From Bacteroidaceae bacterium (GTDB lineage Bacteria; Bacteroidota; Bacteroidia; Bacteroidales; Bacteroidaceae), in the NCBI GenBank assembly GCA_017542145.1, contig JAFXXQ010000023.1:186001-250000 (forward strand): a DNA stretch of 64,000 nt, given 5' to 3'. The notes under the pieces were generated by a model, which did not search any database, was not told the DNA's origin, and saw only the letters and a program-made list of their open reading frames with translations. Position numbers and translations under genes: made by a program. This document shows positions 24,667 through 33,999 of the stretch, one piece after another (position 1 is the first letter of the stretch; each line of letters begins with the position of its first letter).

Positions 24667-25877
24667 AATATGATTTTGATAAGGTCATAGATCGCAGGCA
24701 CACCGATGCCTTGAAGATTGACTATGTGCCTGAACTGTGGAGCAGGGACGATCTGATACCCCTGTGGGTGGCTGATATGGACTTTGCTACGCCACCCTTT
24801 ATTCTGGATGCACTAAAGCAGCGTTGCGAACATCCGGTACTGGGCTACACGTGCCGCGCTCGCGCATGGTACGAGGCTATCGTACGTTGGCAGCAGATTC
24901 GCTATGGGTGGGCTATTAGCGAAGAGTGGCTGAACTTCGTGTCCGGCATTGTGCCTGGCATCGCTTTCTGCATACATTGCTTCACACATCCGGGTGACAA
25001 AGTGCTCATCCAGACGCCTGTCTACCATCCCTACATCCTTGTACCAAAGAACAATGGCAGGGTGGTAGTGGAAAACTCTTTGAAGATTGAAGATTCAATT
25101 TTGAAGAATAAGGCATTCCCTGAATCCTATTCAGCTGCAGCGATGACGATTGACTGGGAGGATTTTGAAAGGAAAGCAGAAGGGTGTAAACTGTTCCTGC
25201 TTTGTCATCCGCATAATCCGGGAGGACGTGTATGGAATCGTGAGGAACTTGTGCGCATGGCTGAAATCTGTCGGCGCAAGGGTGTGCTGGTAGTGAGCGA
25301 TGAGATTCACGCCGACCTTACGTTACATGGCTACAAACACATTCCGTTTGCTTTGTCGTGCGAGGCTGCTGCGCAGAACAGCATCACTTTTGCAAGCCCA
25401 TCCAAGTCGTTCAACATGGCAGGTCTCACGAGCAGCTACGCCATCATTCCCAATCCTAACATCCGCGCGCAATTTGCCACATTCCTTGAGAATAGCGAGC
25501 TGAATCTTGGGCATCTCTTCTCGTTCATCAGCGTAGCTGCTGCGTATAGTCATGGCACGGAATGGCTCGATCAATGTCTGGATTACATCCAGGGGAACAT
25601 CGAATTTGTGGAGTGGACGTTGGCGCGCGAGATGCCGCGCATCTGCATGATTCGTCCCCAGGCATCGTATCTGATATTCCTCGACTGCCGTGCGCTGGGG
25701 CTCACGCCCGAGGCGCTCGTCCGCTTCTTTGTTGAAGAGGCGCACCTGGCACTCAACGAAGGAGCCATGTTTGGCAAGCCTGGCGAGGGATTCATGCGGC
25801 TCAATGTTGCTTCGCCTCGCTCCATCATCGCGCAAGCCATGCGCCAGCTGAAGGAGGCATACGACCGTCGTTTCTGA
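24663..25877 (+). CDS. MalY/PatB-type PLP-dependent C-S lyase / aminotransferase
   Basis: Fold-type I PLP enzyme of the MalY/PatB family, usually a cystathionine beta-lyase acting in methionine or sulfur metabolism. It has 404 residues from the ATG at 24663, which overlaps the previous stop (ATGA) and gives the family start MKYDFDKVIDRR. Recognisable pieces are PLWVADMDFATPP, the substrate-side LCHPHNPGGRVW, SDEIHADLTL, and the PLP Lys in SPSKSFNMAGL (near residue 245). It is cytoplasmic. Coupling to a secreted peptidase is unexpected and hints at use of peptide-derived Cys or cystathionine; that is inference. Confidence 0.9.
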   Translation: MKYDFDKVIDRRHTDALKIDYVPELWSRDDLIPLWVADMDFATPPFILDALKQRCEHPVLGYTCRARAWYEAIVRWQQIRYGWAISEEWLNFVSGIVPGIAFCIHCFTHPGDKVLIQTPVYHPYILVPKNNGRVVVENSLKIEDSILKNKAFPESYSAAAMTIDWEDFERKAEGCKLFLLCHPHNPGGRVWNREELVRMAEICRRKGVLVVSDEIHADLTLHGYKHIPFALSCEAAAQNSITFASPSKSFNMAGLTSSYAIIPNPNIRAQFATFLENSELNLGHLFSFISVAAAYSHGTEWLDQCLDYIQGNIEFVEWTLAREMPRICMIRPQASYLIFLDCRALGLTPEALVRFFVEEAHLALNEGAMFGKPGEGFMRLNVASPRSIIAQAMRQLKEAYDRRF

Positions 25878-25972
25878 ACAGCCGTTCGTTGATGGTTTTG
25901 CCGCAAGTATATGATGCCATGGTAATAGTTGCTTCTATGCAGAACTAAAGCTTTAAGGTGACTCAATTGTAT

Positions 25973-26042
25973 AGTACGTTGAGGTTTTATTCCAGTGCGC
26001 TAAAAAATTATTCCAGTGCGTTGAGATTTTATTCCAGTACTT
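25973..26042. repeat. 21-bp-period array, locus 4
   Basis: AGT begins at 25973, 25994, 26015 and 26036, each exactly 21 bp apart, with unit TATTCCAGTGCGCTAAAAAA. It sits 95 bp after the PatB stop, in the convergent gap before the GH31 gene. Confidence 0.9.
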
Positions 26043-26052
26043 TATTTTCATG

Positions 26053-26208
26053 CTAAGACTTTCCTTGTCGATGTTGGGTCATGTAGAGGAATATGTAGGG
26101 TAGCATGGCCGAGACGTAGTTAAGGATAGAGAACGAAAAAGGTTTTACCTTTCTCCAGAAAGGATGGCTAATGGGCGAAAAACAAGGAATTCCGTCCAAA
26201 TCACACTT
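26053..26208 (-). other. Possible 51-codon coding remnant
   Basis: This strand is open for 51 codons before TAG at 26055-26053, and the peptide (containing HPFWRKVKPFSFSILNYVSA) looks like the end of a membrane protein with an aromatic helix. There is no start and no family match that I recognise. The rest of the 384-bp gap holds only the locus 4 array and the inverted repeat at 26190. Confidence 0.2.
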
Positions 26209-26230
26209 TTATTATGCAGTTTGGACGGAA
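26190..26230. repeat. Perfect 11-bp inverted repeat near the GH31 3' end
   Basis: TTCCGTCCAAA (26190-26200) and TTTGGACGGAA (26220-26230) are exact reverse complements with a 19-nt spacer, 31 bp beyond the GH31 stop. No T-run follows on the minus strand, so it may be a protein site or a processing hairpin rather than an intrinsic terminator. Confidence 0.7.
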
Positions 26231-26261
26231 AGATTATGAGGCCTTGATGAGGTGGGGCAGA

Positions 26262-29213
26262 CTATTCTATCACCATTGTCTTCATGCGAAGAATGCCGTT
26301 GTACTCGTTGTCGTAGTACTCTATGCGCACGGCGTGGCGCTGGCCCTTGGTGGTGGGGATGGTGGCAAGACGGGAGGTCTCGGCATGGTCACCCCAGTCG
26401 GAGCAAAGCTCACGGCCATCAACGATGAGGCGGTAGCCGTCGTCGCCGGTGAGAGAGAAGGCCATCGTGCCGTCGGCAGGCGACGTGAGTTCGCTCTCCA
26501 GGATCATGCTCCAGCCGTCGGCCTTAACGCCGTCGCGGGGACTCTGGCTCTCGAACATGTCGATCTTCTCCAAGTGGGCCGTTGCCACAGGGTCGCCCGT
26601 GAGGGTCTTGTTGTTGAAGTAACGGGCGGTGAACCCTGTCTTACCGTCAGCCTGATAGGCTTCGGCGGGAACATCGGTGAGGACACTCTGAATACCCAGA
26701 TGACGAACGGCGCGCTGGTAATTGTCTCCAACGCCCATCTGCTCCATCAGCACCTGATGGATGGTGCCATACTTCTGGAAGAAGCTGCTGAGCGTCTCTT
26801 CCTGCTTCTCGGGATGATAGGAGAGGCGCAGGGGCGCAGCCTCGAGGAAGCCGAAGTCGGCCGTATAGACCATTCCAGCTTCGTGCTGTTTGAAGTCGCG
26901 TACGACGGTCTGCAGATGGCGGAACTCTCCCTTCGTGCCAGCTACCAGCTCGGGCTGAGCGGGCATGACGACTTCGAGGGTGGTGGCCGTCGAGCAGTTG
27001 ATCTCGCCAAGGTCGATAGTAGCCTCGAGGTTCATGCCGTCATAGGTGAAAGGCATGGTCTTGCCTCCGCACTTGACGCTCACGGGTGCCTTCTGGCAGG
27101 GCAGGGCAATAAAGTAGTGGCGACGGGCGGGCATGTCCTTATAGCTGCCCTTGCGGACACCGATGGTGACGGAAAGCACGTCGCCCTGACGGGAGTAGGA
27201 GAGTGGCGTGAAGGCATATTCGGTAATGTAGTTACGGTCCTCGCCATTATCCTCGTAGAGCTGGAACTCTCCTTCGTCGGCACCCGGGAAGATGCGGACG
27301 GTGACGGACTGCGTGGTGCCGGAGAGGTTTTTCAGCTTACCGTAGTAGGGGAGTATGCTTCCGGCCTTGACATAGACGGGATATTCATCCATGGTGAAAC
27401 GGCGCTGGTAGGTTTTTCCGCCTTGGAGCATCTGGCCAGTCTCGTATTCGAGCCATTGGCCGTCGGGGAGCCAAAGGTTGACGGTGGCATAGCCGTCGGC
27501 CTTGTCAACTTCCTCGGTGACAGGGGCGATGAGCATGTTGTCGCCGAACATGTACTCCTCTTTATACTCATATGCCTCCTTAGCCTCAGGATAGTCGTAG
27601 TAGAGAGGACGGCAAAGCGAGATGCCAGTCTCATAGGTCTTGCGCGCCATGGTGTAGATGTAAGGCACGAGAGCATAGCGGCCGTTAATGACGTTTGCCA
27701 ACCGTTGCTGGGTGGTCTGGTCGAATGCCCAGGGTTCCTTGTTCAGGCTAGGATCCTTGGTGCTGTGGCTGCGGATGATGGGCAGATACTGTCCCATCTG
27801 CATGGCGCGGGTATAGAGCTGTGGTTCGACGGGGGTTCCGTAGCGATGGCTCTGGTGGCCGCCAATGTCGTGGCTCCAGTAGCCGTAGAGAACGTTAGAG
27901 GCCGTCGAATTGAAATAGGGCAGGAACTTGAGGCTTTTCCAAGTGATGTATGAGTCGCCCGAGAAACCAATCTGATAGCGGTGGTTGCCCAATCCACCCC
28001 AGCGGTGATAGAGCATAGGGCGCTTGGTGCCGCTCCGCTCCATGTCGGAGAACCAGATGTAGTTGCACCAGAACACATTGTCGAGGTTGTTGATGACACG
28101 GTCCTTCTCCCATTGCTGCCAGTCGAGCCACCAGAAGTCAACGCCTTCGTTCATGTAGGGGTGGAGATAGGTGTCGAAGAGAGCCTTCACGTAGCGCTTG
28201 TCCGAGCCGAGCCATTCGTAGGTCTTGCCGTCGTTCTTGCCCAGACGTTGCATAAACTCGTCGTACTTCTTTTCGAAGGGACGCACACCTTGGGCAGGAT
28301 GGAGGTTCATGGTGGTCTTGACACCCTGGTCGTCAAGGTATTTCAGAAACGCTTTGTAGTCGGGGAAGAGGATCTCGTTCCAGTCCCATCCCGTCCATCC
28401 TCCGCCGGCCTGTTCGCTGATGGGATGCCAGTCCATGTCTATGACCAGTACGTCAAGTGGAAGGTCGAGGCGCTGGAAGTTGCCGATGAGGTTGCGGAAG
28501 TCCTGGTCGGAGTAGCTCCAATATCGGCTCCACCAGTAACCGAAGGTGTAGCGGGGCGGCAGAGGCACTCGTCCGGCGAAGCGGGTGTAGGAGAGCAGGG
28601 CACTCTTGTAGTCGTGGCCGTAGGCCATGAAGTACCAGTCCTGCGCCCCTTCGGCGCTCTTGCGCTCGGTGACCCAGTCCCAGTCGGCAGAGCCGTCGAA
28701 GAGCAGGCTCTTGCTGTCGTCGATGAGGCTCCAACCGTCGGTGGCCAGCAGTCCGTCCTCAATGGGCATCTCGTGTTTAGGATTGCTGTACTGGTATTCG
28801 GCCCCGTCGTAGCCGTCGAGGGTGCGGTAAGTGCCCTTCAGGTTGCCCTTCTGCTGCATGCCGGGCTTCCACACAAAGGGTGTCGAGATGGCTTTCGTGC
28901 TGCTGATGGTGAGGTTGTCGCTGCTCAGCGGCGCCGTACCCTTCTTATAGACCAGCTTCAGCTTGCTGGTGCTGATGGTCACTTGGCGTGAGCCATCCTT
29001 AACCTTGCAGGGTACCTCGGGATATTCGCGGATGACGGCCATGAAGCTCTTGTTGTCAACAAACTTGCCGTCGGGGGCATACTCGAGGCGAAGAGTCCCC
29101 TCGTCAATGAGCGTGAAGCGTACGTTGCCATCCTGATAGACCACCTCGGCCCACGCTGTCAAGCTGCACGACATCATCGCACAGCACACCATAGTTCTGA
29201 AAATTTTTCTCAT
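26262..29213 (-). CDS. Secreted GH31 alpha-glucosidase/alpha-xylosidase with C-terminal PA14 domain
   Basis: Exo-acting GH31 enzyme, probably outer-membrane or periplasmic, removing alpha-glucose or alpha-xylose residues. The 983-residue product starts at ATG 29213 with signal peptide MRKIFRTMVCCAMMSCSLTA. An N-terminal beta-sandwich of GH31 type (about 25-220) precedes the barrel; barrel motifs are DVLVIDMDWHP, GVDFWWLDWQQW (candidate nucleophile Asp) and FSGDSYITW (acid/base side). Proximal and distal DUF5110-like domains follow. Residues about 850-983 look like a PA14 lectin-like domain (FTARYFNNKTLTG...MAFSLTGDDGYRLIVDG). An upstream 66-codon extension crosses the promoter and was rejected. 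Confidence 0.92.
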   Translation of the reverse strand: MRKIFRTMVCCAMMSCSLTAWAEVVYQDGNVRFTLIDEGTLRLEYAPDGKFVDNKSFMAVIREYPEVPCKVKDGSRQVTISTSKLKLVYKKGTAPLSSDNLTISSTKAISTPFVWKPGMQQKGNLKGTYRTLDGYDGAEYQYSNPKHEMPIEDGLLATDGWSLIDDSKSLLFDGSADWDWVTERKSAEGAQDWYFMAYGHDYKSALLSYTRFAGRVPLPPRYTFGYWWSRYWSYSDQDFRNLIGNFQRLDLPLDVLVIDMDWHPISEQAGGGWTGWDWNEILFPDYKAFLKYLDDQGVKTTMNLHPAQGVRPFEKKYDEFMQRLGKNDGKTYEWLGSDKRYVKALFDTYLHPYMNEGVDFWWLDWQQWEKDRVINNLDNVFWCNYIWFSDMERSGTKRPMLYHRWGGLGNHRYQIGFSGDSYITWKSLKFLPYFNSTASNVLYGYWSHDIGGHQSHRYGTPVEPQLYTRAMQMGQYLPIIRSHSTKDPSLNKEPWAFDQTTQQRLANVINGRYALVPYIYTMARKTYETGISLCRPLYYDYPEAKEAYEYKEEYMFGDNMLIAPVTEEVDKADGYATVNLWLPDGQWLEYETGQMLQGGKTYQRRFTMDEYPVYVKAGSILPYYGKLKNLSGTTQSVTVRIFPGADEGEFQLYEDNGEDRNYITEYAFTPLSYSRQGDVLSVTIGVRKGSYKDMPARRHYFIALPCQKAPVSVKCGGKTMPFTYDGMNLEATIDLGEINCSTATTLEVVMPAQPELVAGTKGEFRHLQTVVRDFKQHEAGMVYTADFGFLEAAPLRLSYHPEKQEETLSSFFQKYGTIHQVLMEQMGVGDNYQRAVRHLGIQSVLTDVPAEAYQADGKTGFTARYFNNKTLTGDPVATAHLEKIDMFESQSPRDGVKADGWSMILESELTSPADGTMAFSLTGDDGYRLIVDGRELCSDWGDHAETSRLATIPTTKGQRHAVRIEYYDNEYNGILRMKTMVIE

Positions 29214-29265
29214 AGCGGTTGACGTTATTATTATGTTGTTTTGTTCACAATTTCCTTTTTCGTGA

Positions 29266-29297
29266 CAAAGATAGGGTGAGCCGAGAGAAAATGCAAA
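29266..29297 (-). promoter_or_regulatory. Promoter of the GH31 gene
   Basis: The minus strand reads TTTG (29297-29294), 20 bp, TATCTTTG (29273-29266), a full consensus match, about 53 bp upstream of the ATG. Confidence 0.75.
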
Positions 29298-29388
29298 TTT
29301 ATTTGAGTTTTTTGCGAGGCGACCCCTGTCTAAAAGCCTCCGAAGGAGGGTTAAAGTTAGTACAAGTCGTGTGATAATGCAAATTTTA

Positions 29389-29434
29389 TTATGTAAAAAA
29401 GGGACATCCACGTGGATGTCCCTTTTTTACATAA
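29389..29434 (-). terminator. Perfect 46-bp palindrome, terminator of the nqr operon
   Basis: Bases 29389-29434 equal their own reverse complement: a GGGACATCCAC/GTGGATGTCCC stem flanked by A6 and T6. It starts 14 nt after the nqrF stop and would work as an intrinsic terminator in both directions, insulating the GH31 promoter. Confidence 0.9.
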
Positions 29435-29447
29435 GCCTTTGCTCTCG

Positions 29448-30716
29448 TTAGCCGCCGAAGTTGTCGAAGCTGATCATGTTGGGGTCGACGCCGAGGCTGT
29501 CGAGGAGGTCGAGGACCGTCTTGGCCATCATGGGAGGACCGCAGAGGTAGTATTCGATGTCTTCGGGTGCCTCGTGCTGCTTCAGGTAGGTGTCGCCCAT
29601 GACAGGAGCCACGAAGCCCGGGGTGTACTTGATGCCTGCTGCGTCGGCAGCGGGATCGGGACGGTCGAGGGCCAGATGGAAGTGGAAGTTCGGGAACTCT
29701 TTCTCGATGGCGAGGAAGTCGTCGAGATAGAACACCTCGTTGAGGGCGCGGGCGCCGTAGAAGTAGTGCATCTCGCGGTCCGTCGTGTGGAGCGTGCGCG
29801 TCATGTGCATGATTTGAGCACGCAGCGGAGCCATACCGGCGCCACCACCGACCCAAATCATCTCGCGTCCGCTGGTGAAGTTGGGGTGGAATTCGCCGTA
29901 AGGGCCGCTCATGATGACCTTGTCGCCAGGCTTGAGGGAGAAGATGTAGCTCGATGCAATACCGGGCATGACGTCCATGAAGCCCGTCTGTGGTTTGGGC
30001 TTGAAGGGCGGCGTAGCGATACGCACGGTGAGCATGATGCGGTCGCCCTCAGCGGGGTAGTTGGCCATGGAGTAGGCGCGGATGGTCTCCTCGTCGTTCT
30101 TGCATTTGAGGGTGAAGAGTCCGAACTTCTCCCATGCGGGCAGGTATTCGTCGCCAATGAGGGACTTGTCGATGTCCTTGTCGTAGTCCATCGAGTACTT
30201 GGGGATACGGATTTGCGCATAGGAGCCGGGGAGGAAGTCCATATGCTCGCCTGGAGGCAGCTGGACGATGAACTCCTTGATGAACGTTGCGACGTTCTTG
30301 TTGCTGATGACTTCGCACTCCCATTCCTTGACGCCCATGACGCTCTCGGGCACCTTGATGCCGAGGTCGCCCTTGACCTTGACCTGGCAGCCGAGGCGCC
30401 AGTGGTCCTGCTGCTGCTTGCGGCTGAAGTGGCTGACTTCGGAGGGGAGGATTTCGCCGCCACCCTCGACGACCTGGCACTTGCATTGTCCGCACGAGCC
30501 CTTTCCGCCGCAGGCGGAGGGGAGGTGTACGCCGTTGACGGCGAGGGTGTTGAGCAGCGTGCCGCCGCTCTCGACTTCCATCTCGTTGTCGCCGTTGATG
30601 ACGAGCTTGACGGGGCCCGAGGCTACGAGGTAGCGCTTGGCGACAAGCAGGATGGCGACCAGAAGAAGAATGATAACGAGGAATACGATTACGCTCGTAA
30701 GAATTAATTTCATCAT
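29448..30716 (-). CDS. nqrF: Na+-translocating NADH:quinone reductase subunit F
   Basis: NADH-oxidising subunit of the sodium-pumping NQR; it passes electrons from NADH through FAD to a [2Fe-2S] centre. The 422-residue product has one N-terminal membrane helix (LTSVIVFLVIILLLVAILL), then a ferredoxin domain with PSACGGKGSCGQCKC (three Cys) and the fourth Cys in WRLGCQVKVK. The FAD part includes RAYSMANYP, and the NAD part has WVGGGAGMAPLRAQ and CGPPMM. It is the last gene of nqrABCDEF, 21 bp behind nqrE. Confidence 0.97.
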   Translation of the reverse strand: MMKLILTSVIVFLVIILLLVAILLVAKRYLVASGPVKLVINGDNEMEVESGGTLLNTLAVNGVHLPSACGGKGSCGQCKCQVVEGGGEILPSEVSHFSRKQQQDHWRLGCQVKVKGDLGIKVPESVMGVKEWECEVISNKNVATFIKEFIVQLPPGEHMDFLPGSYAQIRIPKYSMDYDKDIDKSLIGDEYLPAWEKFGLFTLKCKNDEETIRAYSMANYPAEGDRIMLTVRIATPPFKPKPQTGFMDVMPGIASSYIFSLKPGDKVIMSGPYGEFHPNFTSGREMIWVGGGAGMAPLRAQIMHMTRTLHTTDREMHYFYGARALNEVFYLDDFLAIEKEFPNFHFHLALDRPDPAADAAGIKYTPGFVAPVMGDTYLKQHEAPEDIEYYLCGPPMMAKTVLDLLDSLGVDPNMISFDNFGG

Positions 30717-30737
30717 AGTGGTATGTTCCTCCTTATT

Positions 30738-31364
30738 TTAAATGGTGAGGCCGGAGAAGCACATGAAGGCCATGGCCATGAGTCCGACGGTGATAAACGT
30801 AATGCCGAGTCCCTTCAGCGGCTTGGGTACGTCGCTGTAGGCCATCTTCTCGCGGATAGCTGCGAGGCAGACGATGGCGAGTCCCCATCCGAGTCCGCTG
30901 CCGAGGGCATAGGCGATGGAGTCGCCGAAGTTGGTGATGGCCTGTGTGTTGGTGGGGTCGAGGCCGATGCGCTGCTGCATGAAGAGCGAGGCACCCATGA
31001 TGGCGCAGTTGACGGCGATGAGGGGCAGGAAGATGCCCAGCGAGTTGTAGAGCGAGGGGCTGAACTTCTCGACGACCATCTCCACCAGCTGCACGATGCC
31101 GGCGATGACGGCAATGAACAGGATGAACGAGAGGAACGAGAGGTCAACGCCGGGCACGAGGCAGTCGGGGCCGAGAACCTTGGTCTGCAACAGGTAGTTG
31201 ACGGGGAGCGTGATGAGCTCGACAAAGGTGACGGCGACGCCGAGGCCAAGGGCCGTCTTGACGTTCTTCGACACGGCAAGGTAAGAGCACATACCGAGGA
31301 AGAACGCGAAAATCATGTTGTCCACGAATATCGAGCGGACGAATAAACTAAAGAAATGTTCCAT
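30738..31364 (-). CDS. nqrE: Na+-translocating NADH:quinone reductase subunit E
   Basis: Six-helix inner-membrane subunit of NQR, 208 residues, homologous to NqrD but inserted with inverted topology. The half-helix Cys residues that with NqrD ligate the intramembrane [2Fe-2S] cluster are seen in [13 protein letters not shown] (near residue 26) and [13 protein letters not shown] (near 120). It follows nqrD by 31 bp. Confidence 0.96.
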   Translation of the reverse strand: MEHFFSLFVRSIFVDNMIFAFFLGMCSYLAVSKNVKTALGLGVAVTFVELITLPVNYLLQTKVLGPDCLVPGVDLSFLSFILFIAVIAGIVQLVEMVVEKFSPSLYNSLGIFLPLIAVNCAIMGASLFMQQRIGLDPTNTQAITNFGDSIAYALGSGLGWGLAIVCLAAIREKMAYSDVPKPLKGLGITFITVGLMAMAFMCFSGLTI

Positions 31365-31395
31365 AATTCTGTTTTCTTAAACGGAGATGTGACTA

Positions 31396-32025
31396 TTATT
31401 GTTCTTGCAAATCCTTGTTGTGAGCCCGCTGCCACCAGATGATACAGCCCACGATGATGAGCGCCATAGGCGGCATCAGCATCAGGCCGTTGTCGAGGTA
31501 GCCGTGGTCGTAGCACCATTGGGGGATGACTCGATAGCCGAAGAGACATCCCGAGCCAAGCAGCTCGCGGATAAAGGCGACGATGACAAGAATCTTGGCA
31601 TAGCCGAGGCCGTTGCCAAGACCGTCGAGGAGGCTCTCCCACGGGCCGTTGCTCATGGCAAAGGCCTCAAGTCGTCCCATCAGGATACAGTTCGTAATGA
31701 TAAGACCGATATAGACGCTGAGCTGTACGCTGACGTCGTAGGCGAAGGCTTTCAGCAATTCGCTGACGATGGTGACTAGCGCAGCCACCACCACCAACTG
31801 GATGATGATGCGGACGCGGTTGGGGATGGTCTTGCGCAGCAGAGAGATAACCAGGTTACTGAGCGCCACGATGATGGTGACGGAGAGTCCCATGACGATG
31901 GCAGGCTTCAGCTGGGCTGTGACGGCCAATGCTGAGCAGATGCCCAGCACCTGCACGGTGACGGGATTGTTCTTACCAAGAGGAGCAGTAAAGACCTCTT
32001 TATTCTTTTTTGAAAAAAGTGACAT
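31396..32025 (-). CDS. nqrD: Na+-translocating NADH:quinone reductase subunit D
   Basis: Six-helix inner-membrane subunit of NQR, 209 residues. The paired Cys motifs are LGICSALAVTAQL (near residue 30) and LIITNCILMGRLEAF (near 112), the counterpart to NqrE. The short N-terminus is cytoplasmic (MSLFSKKNKEV). It is 21 bp downstream of nqrC. Confidence 0.96.
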   Translation of the reverse strand: MSLFSKKNKEVFTAPLGKNNPVTVQVLGICSALAVTAQLKPAIVMGLSVTIIVALSNLVISLLRKTIPNRVRIIIQLVVVAALVTIVSELLKAFAYDVSVQLSVYIGLIITNCILMGRLEAFAMSNGPWESLLDGLGNGLGYAKILVIVAFIRELLGSGCLFGYRVIPQWCYDHGYLDNGLMLMPPMALIIVGCIIWWQRAHNKDLQEQ

Positions 32026-32046
32026 AGTTCTGTTTCCTCCTATCGT

Positions 32047-32763
32047 TTATTGGTTAGACTCAGCTTTCAGGAAAGCAGCATAGGCATTCAGGTCTTTCTG
32101 CAGCATGTCGCTGACGCCCTTCGAGGTGAAGGTGGCTCCGCTAAGGCCATTGACCTCAAACTCGGCATCCTTGACGTTGCCGTTCTTGACGACGCTGAGG
32201 GCGACGCGTCCGTCCTTCATGACGTGCTTGCCGCCGAAAGGTACCTGGAACTTCTCGTGATTCGTAATCTCGGCGCCGAGACCTGGAGTCTCGCTGTCGT
32301 GCGAGAAATAGACGCCATAGACCGTCTGCTTGTCGGCATTCAGCGACACGTAGCCCCAGATGGGCCCCCAGAGGCCGTTGCCGTAGAGCGGGAAGACGTA
32401 CTTGGTCTGTCCGTCAACGCTGGCCACATAGACGGGGCGCTTGGTGAGGATGTCGGCTATGCTGCACTTGAAGGCGCAGCCGTTGTCGCCCGCCGCGCCC
32501 ATCTGGTAGGGCTTGGTTGACGTCACGACGGTGCCGTTCTCGGCCAGCAGCTGCTCGCTGACGATGTACTGCTTGTAGGTGGCCTCGGCATCCTTGACGC
32601 CCGTGACGTTCAGCGAGGCAAGCACCTGCTTCATCTTGTCGAGGTCGATGTTACGCTGCTGGCGGCTGTGGAGCGCGCTCGACACGAAGGCCAGCAGGAA
32701 TGCTACGATAATCACCACTATCGAAGCATAGATAAAGGTATATGAATTCTTGTTTGTATTCAT
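32047..32763 (-). CDS. nqrC: Na+-translocating NADH:quinone reductase subunit C
   Basis: NQR subunit with one N-terminal membrane helix (FIYASIVVIIVAFLLAFVSS) and a periplasmic FMN-binding domain. The FMN is attached through a phosphoester to Thr in the motif GLSGATFTSKG near the C-terminus (about residue 213). Attachment is made by the ApbE flavin transferase, whose gene is not in this window. It has 238 residues and lies 24 bp behind nqrB. Confidence 0.96.
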   Translation of the reverse strand: MNTNKNSYTFIYASIVVIIVAFLLAFVSSALHSRQQRNIDLDKMKQVLASLNVTGVKDAEATYKQYIVSEQLLAENGTVVTSTKPYQMGAAGDNGCAFKCSIADILTKRPVYVASVDGQTKYVFPLYGNGLWGPIWGYVSLNADKQTVYGVYFSHDSETPGLGAEITNHEKFQVPFGGKHVMKDGRVALSVVKNGNVKDAEFEVNGLSGATFTSKGVSDMLQKDLNAYAAFLKAESNQ

Positions 32764-32787
32764 GACTTTGTTCGATAGGATTGTTGA

Positions 32788-33993
32788 TTATTTCTTGGCA
32801 ACACGTTTTGCTCTACGGCTGATGTTGGTCTGATAGACGCAGTAGTCGATGAGCGGAGCGAAGAGGTTCATGAGCAGGATGGCGAGCATCATGCCTTCAG
32901 GATAACCGGGGTTAGCGACGCGGATGACGATGGCCATGACGCCGATGAGGAATCCGTAGATCCATTTACCCGTCTCGGTGCGAGCCGAGGTCACGGGGTC
33001 GGTGGCCATGAAGACGGCGCCGAAGGCGAAGCCGCCCAGCACGAGGTGCTGATACCAAGGCATCATGGCGACGGCGTTCTGCGAGTCGCCCGTCTTGTTG
33101 AAGATGAAGGCCATCAGGGCACCGCCGGCAAAGACGCTGAGCGTGGTCTTCCACGACGAGATGCCCATGCCGATGAGCAGCAGGGCGCCGAGGGCGATGG
33201 CGATGATGCTGGTCTCGCCCACCGAGCCCGGGATGAGGCCCCATACCATGTTCCAGTCGAAGGCTGTGGCGCCTGTGACGGCTGCGGCGCCCAGCGGGGT
33301 GGCGCAGGTGGCGCCGTCAGGCAGGTTGCAGCCGAGGCCGAAGATGGTGTGGTCAAGCACCCACACCGAGTCGCCCGAGATGACGCTGGGGTAGGCAAAG
33401 AAGATGAAGGCACGCGTGATGAGGGCCACGTTGAAGATGTTCATGCCCGTGCCGCCGAAGATTTCCTTTGCGAAAATGACGGCGAACGCCGTAGCCAGTA
33501 TCACTATCCACCAGGGCGTGGTGATGGGGATGATGAGGGGGATGATGAATCCCGTCACGAGGAAGCCCTCGTGAATCTCCTCACCCTTCCATTGGGCCAC
33601 GGTGAACTCGATGGCAAGGCCCGTGACGTAGGCCAGGATGAAGTTGGGCAGGTAGGCCAGCAGGCCATAGGCAAACGTGGCCCAGAAGCCTGTGTACTTG
33701 GCAGCAACACCAAGGGAGGCACCCAGTGCCATGTTCTGGTAGCCGATGTTGTACATGCCGAACAGCATGGCGGGCACAAGGGCGATGACGACGAGGATCA
33801 TCAGTCGCTTCGAGTCGAACGAGTCGTGGATGTTCACGCTGCCGGCCTTGCTCGTCTCGTTGGGCACGAAGAGGAAGGTCTCGAAGCCTTCGAACAGCGA
33901 GCGGAAGGCGTGGAATTTGCCCCCCTTCTCGACGTTGGGCTTTATCTGGTTGACAAAGCGCCGCAGGTTATAGTTGAATTGTTTCAGTCCCAT
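32788..33993 (-). CDS. nqrB: Na+-translocating NADH:quinone reductase subunit B
   Basis: Main membrane subunit of NQR, 401 residues, about ten helices, carrying riboflavin and a covalently bound FMN and forming the sodium path. The presumed FMN-attachment Thr is in AAAVTGATAFDW (near residue 237). The N-terminal stretch MGLKQFNYNLRRFVNQIKPN is cytoplasmic. It follows nqrA by only 6 bp, suggesting coupled translation. Confidence 0.96.
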   Translation of the reverse strand: MGLKQFNYNLRRFVNQIKPNVEKGGKFHAFRSLFEGFETFLFVPNETSKAGSVNIHDSFDSKRLMILVVIALVPAMLFGMYNIGYQNMALGASLGVAAKYTGFWATFAYGLLAYLPNFILAYVTGLAIEFTVAQWKGEEIHEGFLVTGFIIPLIIPITTPWWIVILATAFAVIFAKEIFGGTGMNIFNVALITRAFIFFAYPSVISGDSVWVLDHTIFGLGCNLPDGATCATPLGAAAVTGATAFDWNMVWGLIPGSVGETSIIAIALGALLLIGMGISSWKTTLSVFAGGALMAFIFNKTGDSQNAVAMMPWYQHLVLGGFAFGAVFMATDPVTSARTETGKWIYGFLIGVMAIVIRVANPGYPEGMMLAILLMNLFAPLIDYCVYQTNISRRAKRVAKK

Positions 33994-33999
33994 AGTGCT

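Noticed and set aside
26214..27953. Long plus-strand open frame of 579 codons opposite the GH31 gene
   Set aside because: It is antisense to a clearly homologous enzyme, lacks domain motifs and is a composition effect of GC-rich third positions.
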